50,686 bases of DNA, taken from positions 1 to 50,686 of the forward strand of contig URXG01000011.1 in NCBI GenBank assembly GCA_900551715.1, read 5' to 3'. The number at the start of each line of letters is the position of its first letter. The stretch's first letter is position 1. This DNA is from an uncultured Blautia sp. (GTDB taxonomy: Bacteria; Bacillota; Clostridia; Lachnospirales; Lachnospiraceae). Made by a program: the position numbers and the translations under genes. Below, piece by piece: positions 19,001 to 26,774 of the stretch. The notes below the pieces were generated by a model. The model searched no databases. It worked only from the letters and a program-made list of their open reading frames with translations, and was not told where the DNA came from.

Positions 19001-22000
19001 TCGACGTTATCTGAAGAAAAAATCAGATGTGAAAGTGCTGGAGATCGAACCGGCCAAAAGTAATTCCCAAATAGACCGCAACAAGATCAATGCCTGGCTG
19101 GATGATGGGAAATCAGAGAATTCTCTGATACAAAAAGTAGAGGTGTGCTGTTATAACAACGAAGGTGTGGCTGGAAATCTTACAGACGGAAATGCCAGCA
19201 CCTACTGGCACAGTGCTTATGGGCCAGTAAACTCAAAAAATAATTACTTTGACTCATCTGTTACAGATAAGCAGGCCCATATAAATTCAAAGGACCCTAA
19301 TCATCACTGGATCATGGTCACCTTGGGAGAAGCGACAGACATATCAGGATTCTTTTATCAGCCAAGACCAAATGGGAGTCCGAATGGGGTGGTGGACCAG
19401 TACACAGTAGAATTGTATGATGAAAATGATCAGCTGATCCGGTCTGTCTCCGGAAGCACTGGTCTGATCTCTAAGTACTCACAGGATAAAAAAGCCTATT
19501 CCTTTGATCAGGTGGTGGAAGGGGTTAAAAAAGTGAAGTTTATATGTGGAACCACCAATGCATCTCTTGCCGGTGATAAAAATAAATTTGCATCCTGTGC
19601 CCAGTTTGGGGTCATCTATAGAAATGTTACCATGGATACTATGACAGCGGCGGAGTTTGTAGGACATACCGACGATATTGCTTCGGAATACGACCTGATC
19701 TATCTGGGAGATGACACAGCTAACAGAAATAAGTTTCTCAATGGCTCCGGAAATTTTCTTTATGCTCATGTAGGAGCACAGGTTTCTGCATTAAGCGGTT
19801 TTGGCTATTATTTCAGTCTGGCACGACTTCTGGGACAGCTGGATAATGAGTGGGACAGCAGTTTTGTCCCAGCCGATGGATATCAGAGGCGTTTTGCTCC
19901 CACAAACACTTACAGTGAAAACGGAGGGGGATATTTCAGAGGATCAGGTAATGACATGACCAGACAGGAATGTGAGAAACTGAAAGATTTTGTAAAAAGT
20001 GGATACCCGTTGGTTCTGGGAGACAGTCTGGTCACAGGCTCCGGAAGTGACCGAAAAGTCAATACAGGTAAAGTGGATGCAGCATCTTATTATTACGAAT
20101 TTCTCTCAGAAGCCCTGAAATATGAGAATACTGTTACAATGACGGAGGCAGGCAATGGCAAGCTGAGTTCTTTCTTTGTCAATCTGGCAAAACCTGTCAT
20201 AGATTTTGCAGAAAATGGAAGACCGCCGGAACCGGAAAGAGCCAATGATCCGGGAGATGGAGAAAACACCGGAAATATCAATAGCGAACTGAAATATGTG
20301 TTTACAGTGGAGAATGACTCTGATGCGGCACCGGCATCCAGTACCTATGACTGTGAACTGTATATTGATCTGAATTTTGACGGCGTATTCTCATCCAAGG
20401 AAACCCAGGATAAATACATGACCATCACCGATTCTTCAGGAAAAGTTCTTTCACCTGTGTCCTATGGAAAAGATGATCAGAGATATCAGCTGAAGATCGG
20501 ACAGCAGTATACCGTGATCCGAAAAATCCCTTCAGACTATTACAAGCTGATCACCTGGAAACTGGTTCTCACCAGTAACGAAAATACCTATATTCATACT
20601 TCACAGACAGGTTATGCAAAACAGAATAATGTAAATGGCCAGAAACAGACGATCAATGTCCTTCAGATCATCCCGGATAAGGGGGGAAAATGGAGACTGG
20701 CAAATGACAGCAGCCTGAAAGAAAGGTTAAAGAAGGATGTTAAGGATTTCGATATCAATATTGAAGAAATTACGGTAAAAAATTTTGCAGAGCTTGCAGA
20801 TGTGAAGGCGAAACTTGACACAAAACAGATGCTGATCATCGGATTTGATGATGTGTATCAGAACATCCCCAATAACAGGGGGCAGGTGGATGCAATCCTG
20901 GCCTTTATCAAATCAGGCAAAAGTGTTATCTTTTCCCATGATACCACGTCCTATCAGTATTATAAATACAGTGCAACCTATCCTAGAATTGCAGTGTCAT
21001 CTTATCCCATTGAAGGCAAAAACTATTATAGTGTACCCAGGGACGGATATCTGAACAGAGTAGGTAACGAGGAATGGGGAATTTCGCTGAATAATATTCT
21101 ACGTTCTGTAGTGGGAATGGACCGATATGGAATCACCTCCACAGAATCAATTTCAGCAGATCAGACCGTTTCACAGCTTCTGAAACAAGGACATGAGCTG
21201 AACAGCTCAGAAGTAAGTTTTTCGGAGCTTATGAGGCTGGCCGGTGATGTGGCATATAAGACAGGTGATGCCACAAGAAGTGAGAGTTATGCTCAGACTC
21301 AAGGATATACCTATAAAATACTGGAGGGCAGAAGTCTCGGTGATCATGCACAGACAAATACGGCAGTTAAGGTAAATGATGGTGCCATAACGCAGTATCC
21401 TTACAAGGTTGGTGCAAATAAGGCAACAGATGATGGTTCCATTAATATTTCCACTACCCATGGTCAGTATTATCAGCTGGCTCTGGAACAGGATTACGAT
21501 ATCAACGGAAGAAGTGACGGAGAGACCGATGTGGTAGTATGGTACTGTCTTGGTGGCAACAGTTATGCAGATTCACCCAATGATGTACGAAACAATTATT
21601 ATTATTACAGCAAGGGTAATGTGATCTACACAGGAAGTGGTCATTCCACAGTTGGTAATAATGAAGACGAAGTACAGCTTTTTATCAACAGTATCGTGGC
21701 AGCAGCCAATGTTACTGCTGTTCAGCCGGAGATTAATTTTGTAAAGGAACTGAATCCGGCAGCAGCTACAGAGTCTGCCAGATATTACATGACAGATCAG
21801 TCCAAATGGACGCAGAATGAAGGCAACACGCTGGAAAAAGACATGGATTTTTACATCAATGTCAAAGACTACAATATGGTAAGTGCTGATTTAAGTGATG
21901 AGGACTTAAGTAAACAGAAGATGACTGTTGAGTTTTATATTGATGATGAAAACGGCACACCAACTGCCACCAGCAGCGGTACACGTAAACTTACCAATGT

Positions 22001-22271
22001 AACCGGAGCTATCGGAACTCTTACAGAATATGGAACAGGAGAGACCATTTCCTTGTCCGGAAATCAGTTTGTACTGAACCAGAACAATGCCTATGGATTT
22101 ACCATGCCGGAGATTGAGAAATATCTTCGCACATCCGGCAATAGATACAAAAAAGAATGCAGGCTTTATGTCAAAGTGTCCAGTACTGTTTATCTTTATG
22201 GAGCACCAACAGAAAGTACTACCTGGTCTTATATAGATCTGAAACAAAGACAGCTCTTTGAACTGGACTGA
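16083..22271 (+). CDS. Giant secreted pilus-linked surface protein (DUF5057-like, discoidin-like domain)
   Basis: 2062 residues, AGGAGG before ATG 16083. Signal peptide about 1-38 (cut near VKAS). Three alpha/beta modules can be seen, each opening with a strand of the type KILEL (58), KVLEIEP (985), NVLQIIP (1524) and later carrying YDLIYVNG (820), YDLIYLGDD (1202) or MLIIGFDD (1581). This resembles the DUF5057 family of Firmicutes (from memory). A discoidin/F5/8C-like segment (about 1019-1176: NLTDGNASTYWHS, HHWIMVTLGEATDISGF) is nested in the second module. Two acidic Ser/Asp/Glu linkers lie at about 333-486 and 736-811. There is no LPXTG signal or C-terminal anchor, so it is either released or held by the pilus. 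Position directly after the minor pilins suggests a tip adhesin, analogous to PilY1. Confidence 0.8.
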   Translation: MRIRHKKLLVSGAAVTVAGVLGIGTLIQTSLLVKASSEMMPGIETIINENSGQKPFKILELTDSSDRAEIGYYVSGQEPYIKLYTWQYTDDNNETKTIHFNTLEEGLKLLPQGKRREFAMNIRLDENGQVDPDASTGIRNVAECSTGDEETSPLSVTDYQEKYFLESGDNASDWKRIDFTDTEGNSRTDTIQAEGSYQENTEGTGDYTKEEQTYYPIRNDRTDDGANADTFRENIENFYFSEGDGDSSRGAYQLEFTSVSNQKVNKALDADGGKFDILPEYDYENQRYGYYENVYEDLTKEIVDNILQGTYTFPGQNPSTDLTKAVLLADQPDEAAKRDPDEETPFGSGSEAADISSGETVVSSDTDDSGGDDFSGEDATGENQVSSDNEFTGAGNLSTEDGRFGDESADEAVGADVSADTTDTDNTDNPGADAFSDSVSDGGTDMQTDDFSGENRNEDLSDQTENEVDTQTSTDADTTSGILGEMKNDKAAGTQADPYIYLSESINEYPYFKYTLVGDLEYVKEKAVDITDPKHQDETRQAGDITLESDQYWYWKADDSGNLTKYPLTVVTGRQPVAYEDLKKIPDEIQYDYYFRVTKVYFCCTSTGDGGTPSDYKYTGWYFASYPQGQDPYLPVAEGETATHYISDAEYSLTPGTGSYDFVPGGDTKRIVQVNHMFYQGGYTNNDWFKKYVFHLTPKASADDADGQFENFDIQVDTRSSLDPKQEIYAIPADSEDTPSVGDVSSEENAVADQTDDLSSKDTGADSETEISDAGSEDVDTDSDEAEVTDEDTDLDEVTAEDTDAAGAEAENLQTLMESYDLIYVNGKLSEAAASAISQSSVPCIINNVNVAETALGTLNSFTKADDDGHYVNTYVYFFKNLQVSGTADQSTLVNTQFHTNFNDNADSDSYKPSEGAAGFEEILSYIESENKYRALGSKDDSDVQDGEDRKLDPLDKEISQAKAIEYIINYKYRRYLKKKSDVKVLEIEPAKSNSQIDRNKINAWLDDGKSENSLIQKVEVCCYNNEGVAGNLTDGNASTYWHSAYGPVNSKNNYFDSSVTDKQAHINSKDPNHHWIMVTLGEATDISGFFYQPRPNGSPNGVVDQYTVELYDENDQLIRSVSGSTGLISKYSQDKKAYSFDQVVEGVKKVKFICGTTNASLAGDKNKFASCAQFGVIYRNVTMDTMTAAEFVGHTDDIASEYDLIYLGDDTANRNKFLNGSGNFLYAHVGAQVSALSGFGYYFSLARLLGQLDNEWDSSFVPADGYQRRFAPTNTYSENGGGYFRGSGNDMTRQECEKLKDFVKSGYPLVLGDSLVTGSGSDRKVNTGKVDAASYYYEFLSEALKYENTVTMTEAGNGKLSSFFVNLAKPVIDFAENGRPPEPERANDPGDGENTGNINSELKYVFTVENDSDAAPASSTYDCELYIDLNFDGVFSSKETQDKYMTITDSSGKVLSPVSYGKDDQRYQLKIGQQYTVIRKIPSDYYKLITWKLVLTSNENTYIHTSQTGYAKQNNVNGQKQTINVLQIIPDKGGKWRLANDSSLKERLKKDVKDFDINIEEITVKNFAELADVKAKLDTKQMLIIGFDDVYQNIPNNRGQVDAILAFIKSGKSVIFSHDTTSYQYYKYSATYPRIAVSSYPIEGKNYYSVPRDGYLNRVGNEEWGISLNNILRSVVGMDRYGITSTESISADQTVSQLLKQGHELNSSEVSFSELMRLAGDVAYKTGDATRSESYAQTQGYTYKILEGRSLGDHAQTNTAVKVNDGAITQYPYKVGANKATDDGSINISTTHGQYYQLALEQDYDINGRSDGETDVVVWYCLGGNSYADSPNDVRNNYYYYSKGNVIYTGSGHSTVGNNEDEVQLFINSIVAAANVTAVQPEINFVKELNPAAATESARYYMTDQSKWTQNEGNTLEKDMDFYINVKDYNMVSADLSDEDLSKQKMTVEFYIDDENGTPTATSSGTRKLTNVTGAIGTLTEYGTGETISLSGNQFVLNQNNAYGFTMPEIEKYLRTSGNRYKKECRLYVKVSSTVYLYGAPTESTTWSYIDLKQRQLFELD

Positions 22272-22340
22272 TCAGACTGGTATGAGGGAAAGCACTCTGG
22301 CAGAAACGGCTGTGGATTTAATTGAAAACTAATGCAAAAC

Positions 22341-22379
22341 AAAAGGTATTCCCGGGAGACAAATCCGGGAATACCTTTT
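22341..22379. terminator. Bidirectional terminator between convergent genes
   Basis: A perfect 15-bp stem (22341-22355 with 22365-22379), with four A/T pairs at its base, gives a T tract on both strands. It ends the pilus locus from the left and the protease gene from the right. Confidence 0.92.
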
Positions 22380-22391
22380 GTTGTATCTGAT

Positions 22392-24929
22392 CTAATATCG
22401 CTTTATGGTCATACGGGAAAGATATTTCTGAAGAAGTTTTCTGTATGTGGTATATTTCTTCTTTGGAATGCGGACAATACAGCCTTTACGGATGTTCCGG
22501 AAGGCATTGGAACCGATTTTGGTGATTCCGGTGGAAAGAGTGATATTTTTCAATTTCTTACACTGGTCAAAAGCAGACGCACCGATGGTGGTGATATTTT
22601 TGCCAAGGGACAGACTGGCAAGCTGGTATCTGTTCCGGAAGGCTTTGCCAGAAACAGCGGTAACTTTGTAGGTGATACCCCGGTATTTGACAGTGGCAGG
22701 AATGTTTATAGATTTAATATTGGTTACAGTGGTTCCTGTGCAGGTAACAGTATACTTGCCGTTTACTTTGTAGCGTAGTTTGTCAGAGGAGGTATAAGTA
22801 GTTCTCCATTGTGCATAAAGTGTCGTGTTTTTGCGAAGCTGGATCTTCTGACCTGGTGAGTAGGAAGTACCGGTTCCGTCGGCTTTGGTGTTCCATCCGT
22901 AAAAGAATCTGGACCGAAGTACCGGTGCTTTCTGAACAGTGACAGAAGAGCCTGAAACAGCTTTCTGAGAGGAAGGCATATTTGTTGTCTTCTGGGTGGT
23001 ATTGTTGTTGTAAGTGATCCGGTAAGTTACAGGTTCCGGATCAATGATCACATCCGTTTCGGAACCCGGGGAAGGAGTAGGGGTAGGTGTAGGCATGGGT
23101 GTGTCTACGGTCTTTGTGTGAGCTTTAATGGAAAAGCAGGAGTTGTTGACGGTCTTCATGTCATTCCATCCGTTTCCTACGGAAATAAAGCTCTGTTCCG
23201 GGCTGATGCCTGCAACTGCCCTGAACCAGCTGGACTTGGTAGTGGATTTCTCCAGATAGTAGCTGATGCTGGAACTTTCGACGGTAAGAACAACAGAATA
23301 TCTGGAACCAGACCGGATCAGTATCGGAGTGTCAAGGGTGACAGTTTCAATACCGGCATGCTGCTGGGTGTAACTTAAGGGAACACTGTAGGCAGCTGTT
23401 CCGCTGGTAGGATCTGAGGTGTCTTTGATGTCTGTGTATACCTGTATCTGGTATTCTGCTCCGTCGTTTTTGGAGGCAAGAACAATCTCGCCCAGTTCTT
23501 CGTTTCTGGCACCCCCTGCTTTGGCAGAAAAAATATTACCGATGGTGTAGCCCTTCTTGAGGGGCTGTGTAAAGCTGGCGGTGGCAGCTCCGTCATAAAA
23601 GTAGTTATTGGGATACTCCGGATCTGTAGTAGCAGTGTTGCACAGAAGGTTCCGAATGGAAAGGTCTTCGTAGGATAGATAAAAATATCCATTATCTCCC
23701 CAGGATGGACCGTAGCTGTTTTTGACGATCCAGGCTCCGTCATCGGTAACGCAGGAACTTTCAGCGAAGTTGTCTTTGGAGTAGGTATCGTCCCATCCCA
23801 CTACCGTAACTGCGTGGTTTACCAGATTGGCGAAGGGGTAGCAGGAGGCAGCTGTGGATGCATTATAAAAGGTACCGCTACCGTCCATATAGATCATGGC
23901 GGAAACGGAATGGTATTCCGTAAGAAGTTCTTTCATGCGGTCCACGCTGTAATTGGCAAAGACAGCGTCTTTCATGTATACAGAAGTATCATAGGCCAGG
24001 CTGTTGTCATAAGTCTGCTGTGTAGTGGAAAAAGGAACTTTTTCTTCAGTAGTCATTCCGGACCAGGTACTGAGAAAGAAGGAAGCCACCCATCCGTTGC
24101 CGCTTTCGTGGTAGCCCTTGTTATTGCTGGAAGAAGGGGTACGGATGATCTGGTCATCGGCGGTATTTCCCAGAGGGTCATTTTGGCGGTTGGCCCAGAA
24201 GTATGCCAGATGTTCTTCGGAAAGATCCCAGGATCCCAGGTTTTGCCAGAGAAGGTCTGTCTCTATGTTGGAGGCAAGGCTGAAGGCCCAGCAGTTATTG
24301 GTGTTCAGCTGATTCTTGACAGAAGTGACCAGATTCTGTGTCCTGGAATCGTAGGTGGCAGGATAGCCGGTGCTCCGTCCCATAGAAGCTCCTGCAGCAG
24401 CAGTGTCATCTGTGGCACTGTAAATATCGTCTTCCGGTGCAAAAGCAGTAAGGTTCTGCATGGGAGCAAGCTGTGCCTCGTATTCTGCCTGTGTCATAGG
24501 GCGTCCCAGAATGTAATCCGGTTCCTCATCAGTATTGTCTCCGGAACTTATAGATGAAGTCACAGAACCTGTATCTCCGGAGGAGAAGCTGTCGGTGGCT
24601 CCGCTGTCATCTGAGGTAGTTGTATTATTCGTATTTCTGTCAGAAGAAACGGTCTCACCGGAGGTGTTCGTTATATCTGAGGAACTGTCATCTTCTGTAT
24701 TATCAAAATCAGCAGGTACCTGGTCAGAAGGGTCAGAGAGTAGCCCTGAACTTTCTGTATCATTATCCAGTGTTGTATCTGTATTGGATGAAACACCTGC
24801 CTCTGGTTCTGTGATCTCCCGGGAAGAAATATCTTCAGCAGAGACCATGGAAAAACTGCCGACTGTAAGGGCAGCCGCAAGTAACAGAGCCAGGCAGGAT
24901 CTGGACGGAGGTTTTTTGATGTGCATCAT
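22392..24929 (-). CDS. Secreted papain-family (C1A) cysteine protease with repeat domains
   Basis: 845 residues from ATG 24929, chosen because AGGAG lies five bases upstream; the in-frame ATG at 24983 has none. Signal peptide (about 8-31, cut near VSA). A Ser/Asp/Thr-rich region (about 32-135) precedes the catalytic domain. The triad is complete: Cys213 in NNCWAFS with the oxyanion Gln before it, His372 in NHAVTVVGWDD and Asn404 in VKNSYGPSWG. A Pro/Thr linker (TPMPTPTPTPSP) follows. Next are an InlB-type repeat ending GWNTKADGTGTSYSPGQ...YAQW and BspA-like leucine-rich repeats at the end. No wall anchor is visible. Lectin- and repeat-armed C1A proteases of gut Firmicutes act outside the cell; the substrate is unknown. 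Convergent with the giant pilus protein. Confidence 0.88.
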   Translation of the reverse strand: MMHIKKPPSRSCLALLLAAALTVGSFSMVSAEDISSREITEPEAGVSSNTDTTLDNDTESSGLLSDPSDQVPADFDNTEDDSSSDITNTSGETVSSDRNTNNTTTSDDSGATDSFSSGDTGSVTSSISSGDNTDEEPDYILGRPMTQAEYEAQLAPMQNLTAFAPEDDIYSATDDTAAAGASMGRSTGYPATYDSRTQNLVTSVKNQLNTNNCWAFSLASNIETDLLWQNLGSWDLSEEHLAYFWANRQNDPLGNTADDQIIRTPSSSNNKGYHESGNGWVASFFLSTWSGMTTEEKVPFSTTQQTYDNSLAYDTSVYMKDAVFANYSVDRMKELLTEYHSVSAMIYMDGSGTFYNASTAASCYPFANLVNHAVTVVGWDDTYSKDNFAESSCVTDDGAWIVKNSYGPSWGDNGYFYLSYEDLSIRNLLCNTATTDPEYPNNYFYDGAATASFTQPLKKGYTIGNIFSAKAGGARNEELGEIVLASKNDGAEYQIQVYTDIKDTSDPTSGTAAYSVPLSYTQQHAGIETVTLDTPILIRSGSRYSVVLTVESSSISYYLEKSTTKSSWFRAVAGISPEQSFISVGNGWNDMKTVNNSCFSIKAHTKTVDTPMPTPTPTPSPGSETDVIIDPEPVTYRITYNNNTTQKTTNMPSSQKAVSGSSVTVQKAPVLRSRFFYGWNTKADGTGTSYSPGQKIQLRKNTTLYAQWRTTYTSSDKLRYKVNGKYTVTCTGTTVTNIKSINIPATVKYRGITYKVTAVSGKAFRNRYQLASLSLGKNITTIGASAFDQCKKLKNITLSTGITKIGSNAFRNIRKGCIVRIPKKKYTTYRKLLQKYLSRMTIKRY

Positions 24930-25016
24930 AAGTACTCCTGTATTGTGCATTAAATAATATATTTTTTTTATTTTATCACACAATGCAGGGAGCCCGCAAG
25001 GGAGTCTGTTACAGTA

Positions 25017-25049
25017 TCGAAAATACCCCGAAAGACAAGGCTTCCGGGG
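25017..25049 (-). terminator. Terminator after fucU (minus strand)
   Basis: An 8-bp stem (25042-25049 with 25026-25033, one G-U wobble) is followed on the minus strand by TATTTTCG. It separates fucU from the downstream protease gene. Confidence 0.7.
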
Positions 25050-25108
25050 CTGAATATGTGTTAGAACTTATAAAATTTAAAAGATGGCATAAAAATGACT
25101 AAAATGGA

Positions 25109-25552
25109 TCAGTCGTTGATAACAACACCTTTCTGCAGCATAACATTTGCATACAGAGCTTTTTCACTGGTGGAGATGATACAGTAAGCTGTCTTGGCTT
25201 CATCATAGAATTTGAAACGCTCTATGTTTCCAACTACAGCGTCCCCTCTGTCATCATACTTACGGATGATCTCTTTATATGTATCCCAGATTGGTGTCTC
25301 TACATTATCACCCTTCATAACTTCCATCAGGTTCACCGGATGTTCCACATAAGTATCCAGTGGGAAAACCTTCAGAATAGCTTCCAGAATTTCCGGAACA
25401 CCATGTCCGTCACAACGGATAGTGATGGCATTCTTACCCATAGATTCTACAGGGAAGTTACCATCTGCGATAACCAGACGGTCACTGTGACCCATTTCAC
25501 ATAATACCTTTAATAATTCTGGTGATAAAATTTCAGGAATACCTTTTAACAT
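25109..25552 (-). CDS. fucU: L-fucose mutarotase (RbsD/FucU family)
   Basis: Interconverts the alpha and beta anomers of L-fucose (and in relatives ribose-type sugars), feeding the isomerase. 147 residues, normal length. Starts MLKGIPEILSPELLKVLCEMGHSD, with DGNFP, the FKFYDEAKTAYCI block and the ending YANVMLQKGV, all close to E. coli FucU. GGAGG precedes ATG 25552. It is transcribed away from the aldolase operon, with its own terminator. It is the only fucose gene here near the aldolase operon, so the mutarotase may instead serve the aldose used by that operon. Confidence 0.92.
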   Translation of the reverse strand: MLKGIPEILSPELLKVLCEMGHSDRLVIADGNFPVESMGKNAITIRCDGHGVPEILEAILKVFPLDTYVEHPVNLMEVMKGDNVETPIWDTYKEIIRKYDDRGDAVVGNIERFKFYDEAKTAYCIISTSEKALYANVMLQKGVVIND

Positions 25553-25596
25553 TTGAAAATACCTCCATTGTTTTACGATATTGAGTTATTTAAATA

Positions 25597-25616
25597 ATTG
25601 TCCCTGTCCAGACAAT
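25597..25616. promoter_or_regulatory. Inverted repeat in the fucU upstream region
   Basis: ATTGTC (25597-25602) and GACAAT (25611-25616) flank eight bases, next to a 12-base palindrome TTATTTAAATAA (about 25587-25598). It lies in the fucU 5' leader. A possible minus-strand promoter further out reads TTGTCA-17-TACATT. This may be a regulator site; the regulator is unknown. Confidence 0.35.
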
Positions 25617-25731
25617 CATAACACTAATACTAATGTAACGGTATTTCCTCCATCTGACAAGGTGAAATTTTTCGATAAAAAGTTTAAAATTTTACACTGT
25701 GCTGAAAATAAATACGAAATATATTTTATAG

Positions 25732-25760
25732 TTGACAGAAACTGGGAAATGAAGTATGAT
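25732..25760 (+). promoter_or_regulatory. Strong sigma-A promoter of the hexitol-type operon
   Basis: TTGACA (25732-25737), 17-base spacer, TATGAT (25755-25760): near-consensus. The start of transcription would fall at about 25767, inside the operator described next. Confidence 0.85.
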
Positions 25761-25766
25761 GAGCTC

Positions 25767-25786
25767 AAACGGAAACGTTTCGGTTT
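25767..25786. promoter_or_regulatory. LacI-family operator
   Basis: A 20-base near-palindrome centred on AAACGTTT (core GAAACGTTTC, two mismatches in the outer arms). It covers the expected transcription start, six bases after the -10. A central CG with A/T-rich arms is typical of LacI/CcpA-family sites, and a LacI-family gene is second in this operon. Simple repression with autoregulation is the natural reading. CcpA binding is an alternative. Confidence 0.75.
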
Positions 25787-25838
25787 CTGAAAAATCATTC
25801 ACTTAAGATCATGTATCAATGATGAGGAGGAAAAAATT

Positions 25839-26690
25839 ATGCCACTTGTTACATCAGGGGAAATGCTGTCAAAAGCTCAGGAAGGTGGATACGCAGTAGG
25901 CGCATTCAATGCAGAAAATATGGAAATGGTGAAAGCAATCATCCAGGCAGCTGAAGAACTGAAAGCACCGGTTATGATCCAGACTACACCATCCACTATT
26001 AAATACGGAACAGTGGAGACTTACGCTGCTATCGTTGCAGCAGAAGCTGCAAAAGCATCCGTTCCGGTATGCCTTCACCTGGACCATGGCAGCAGCTTTG
26101 AGCTGGCTATGCAGGCGATCCATGCAGGATATACTTCTGTAATGATCGACGGTTCCAAACTTGACTTTGAAGGAAATATCGCAGAAACAAAAAGAGTAGC
26201 AGATGTAGCCAACGCGCTGAACATCCCATGTGAGGCAGAACTTGGTAAAGTTGGCGGTAAAGAAGACGATCTGGAAGCAGAAGCAGATACCAACACAGAT
26301 CCGCAGGAAGCAAGGGAGTTTGTGGAACGTACAGGTGTTACTTCCCTGGCGGTTGCTATCGGAACAGCACATGGCTTCTATGTAGGAACTCCGGTTCTGG
26401 ACAAAGAAAGACTCAGCGAGATCCGTGAAGTTGTAGATATCCCGCTGGTACTTCATGGAGCTTCCGGCTTAAGTGATGAGGACGTAAGCGATTGCGTAAA
26501 ACGTGGAATCTGCAAAGTAAACTTTGCAACAGAGCTTCGCGCAGCATACACAAAAGCAGTAAAAGAACTTCTGGAGGAGAAACCAGATACCATCGACCCG
26601 AAAGCATACGGCAAAGTGGGAATCCAGGCAGTGAAAGAACTTGTTATGGCAAGAATGAAAGTCTGTGGATGCGACGGTAAAGCAGAATAA
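25839..26690 (+). CDS. Class II ketose-bisphosphate aldolase (GatY/KbaY/FbaA family)
   Basis: Zinc-dependent aldolase splitting a ketose 1,6-bisphosphate (tagatose or fructose type) into glycerone phosphate and glyceraldehyde 3-phosphate. 283 residues. The zinc histidines are in HLDHGSS (near 82-86), IGTAHGFY (near 180) and LHGASGLSDED (near 208). The phosphate-binding NFATELR segment is near 230. Size and motifs fit the short GatY/KbaY-FbaA group; the sequence alone does not fix the C4 stereochemistry. First gene of the operon after the LacI operator; GatD-like and PfkB-like genes downstream favour a tagatose-type bisphosphate. Confidence 0.9.
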   Translation: MPLVTSGEMLSKAQEGGYAVGAFNAENMEMVKAIIQAAEELKAPVMIQTTPSTIKYGTVETYAAIVAAEAAKASVPVCLHLDHGSSFELAMQAIHAGYTSVMIDGSKLDFEGNIAETKRVADVANALNIPCEAELGKVGGKEDDLEAEADTNTDPQEAREFVERTGVTSLAVAIGTAHGFYVGTPVLDKERLSEIREVVDIPLVLHGASGLSDEDVSDCVKRGICKVNFATELRAAYTKAVKELLEEKPDTIDPKAYGKVGIQAVKELVMARMKVCGCDGKAE

Positions 26691-26725
26691 ACAGTAACGA
26701 ATAAACAGCGTAAAGAGACTGACTC

Positions 26726-26754
26726 CACAGGAACCTGCTTGCAGGGAGACTGTG
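26726..26754 (+). other. Intercistronic hairpin between aldolase and regulator genes
   Basis: CACAG (26726-26730) with CTGTG (26750-26754) encloses CCTGC/GCAGG (26734-26738, 26741-26745) with a two-base loop. No T tract, so more likely an mRNA-stability or processing element that lets the aldolase be made in excess over the repressor. Confidence 0.45.
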
Positions 26755-26774
26755 TAATAAAGAGGTGATCAGAG

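Noticed and set aside
21900..22271. LPXTG or other wall-anchor signal at the end of the giant protein
   Set aside because: The C-terminus ends in a soluble-looking segment without sorting motif, hydrophobic helix or basic tail.
25581..25790. A 69-residue gene in the fucU-aldolase gap
   Set aside because: It covers the promoter and operator, has no ribosome site and no coding character.
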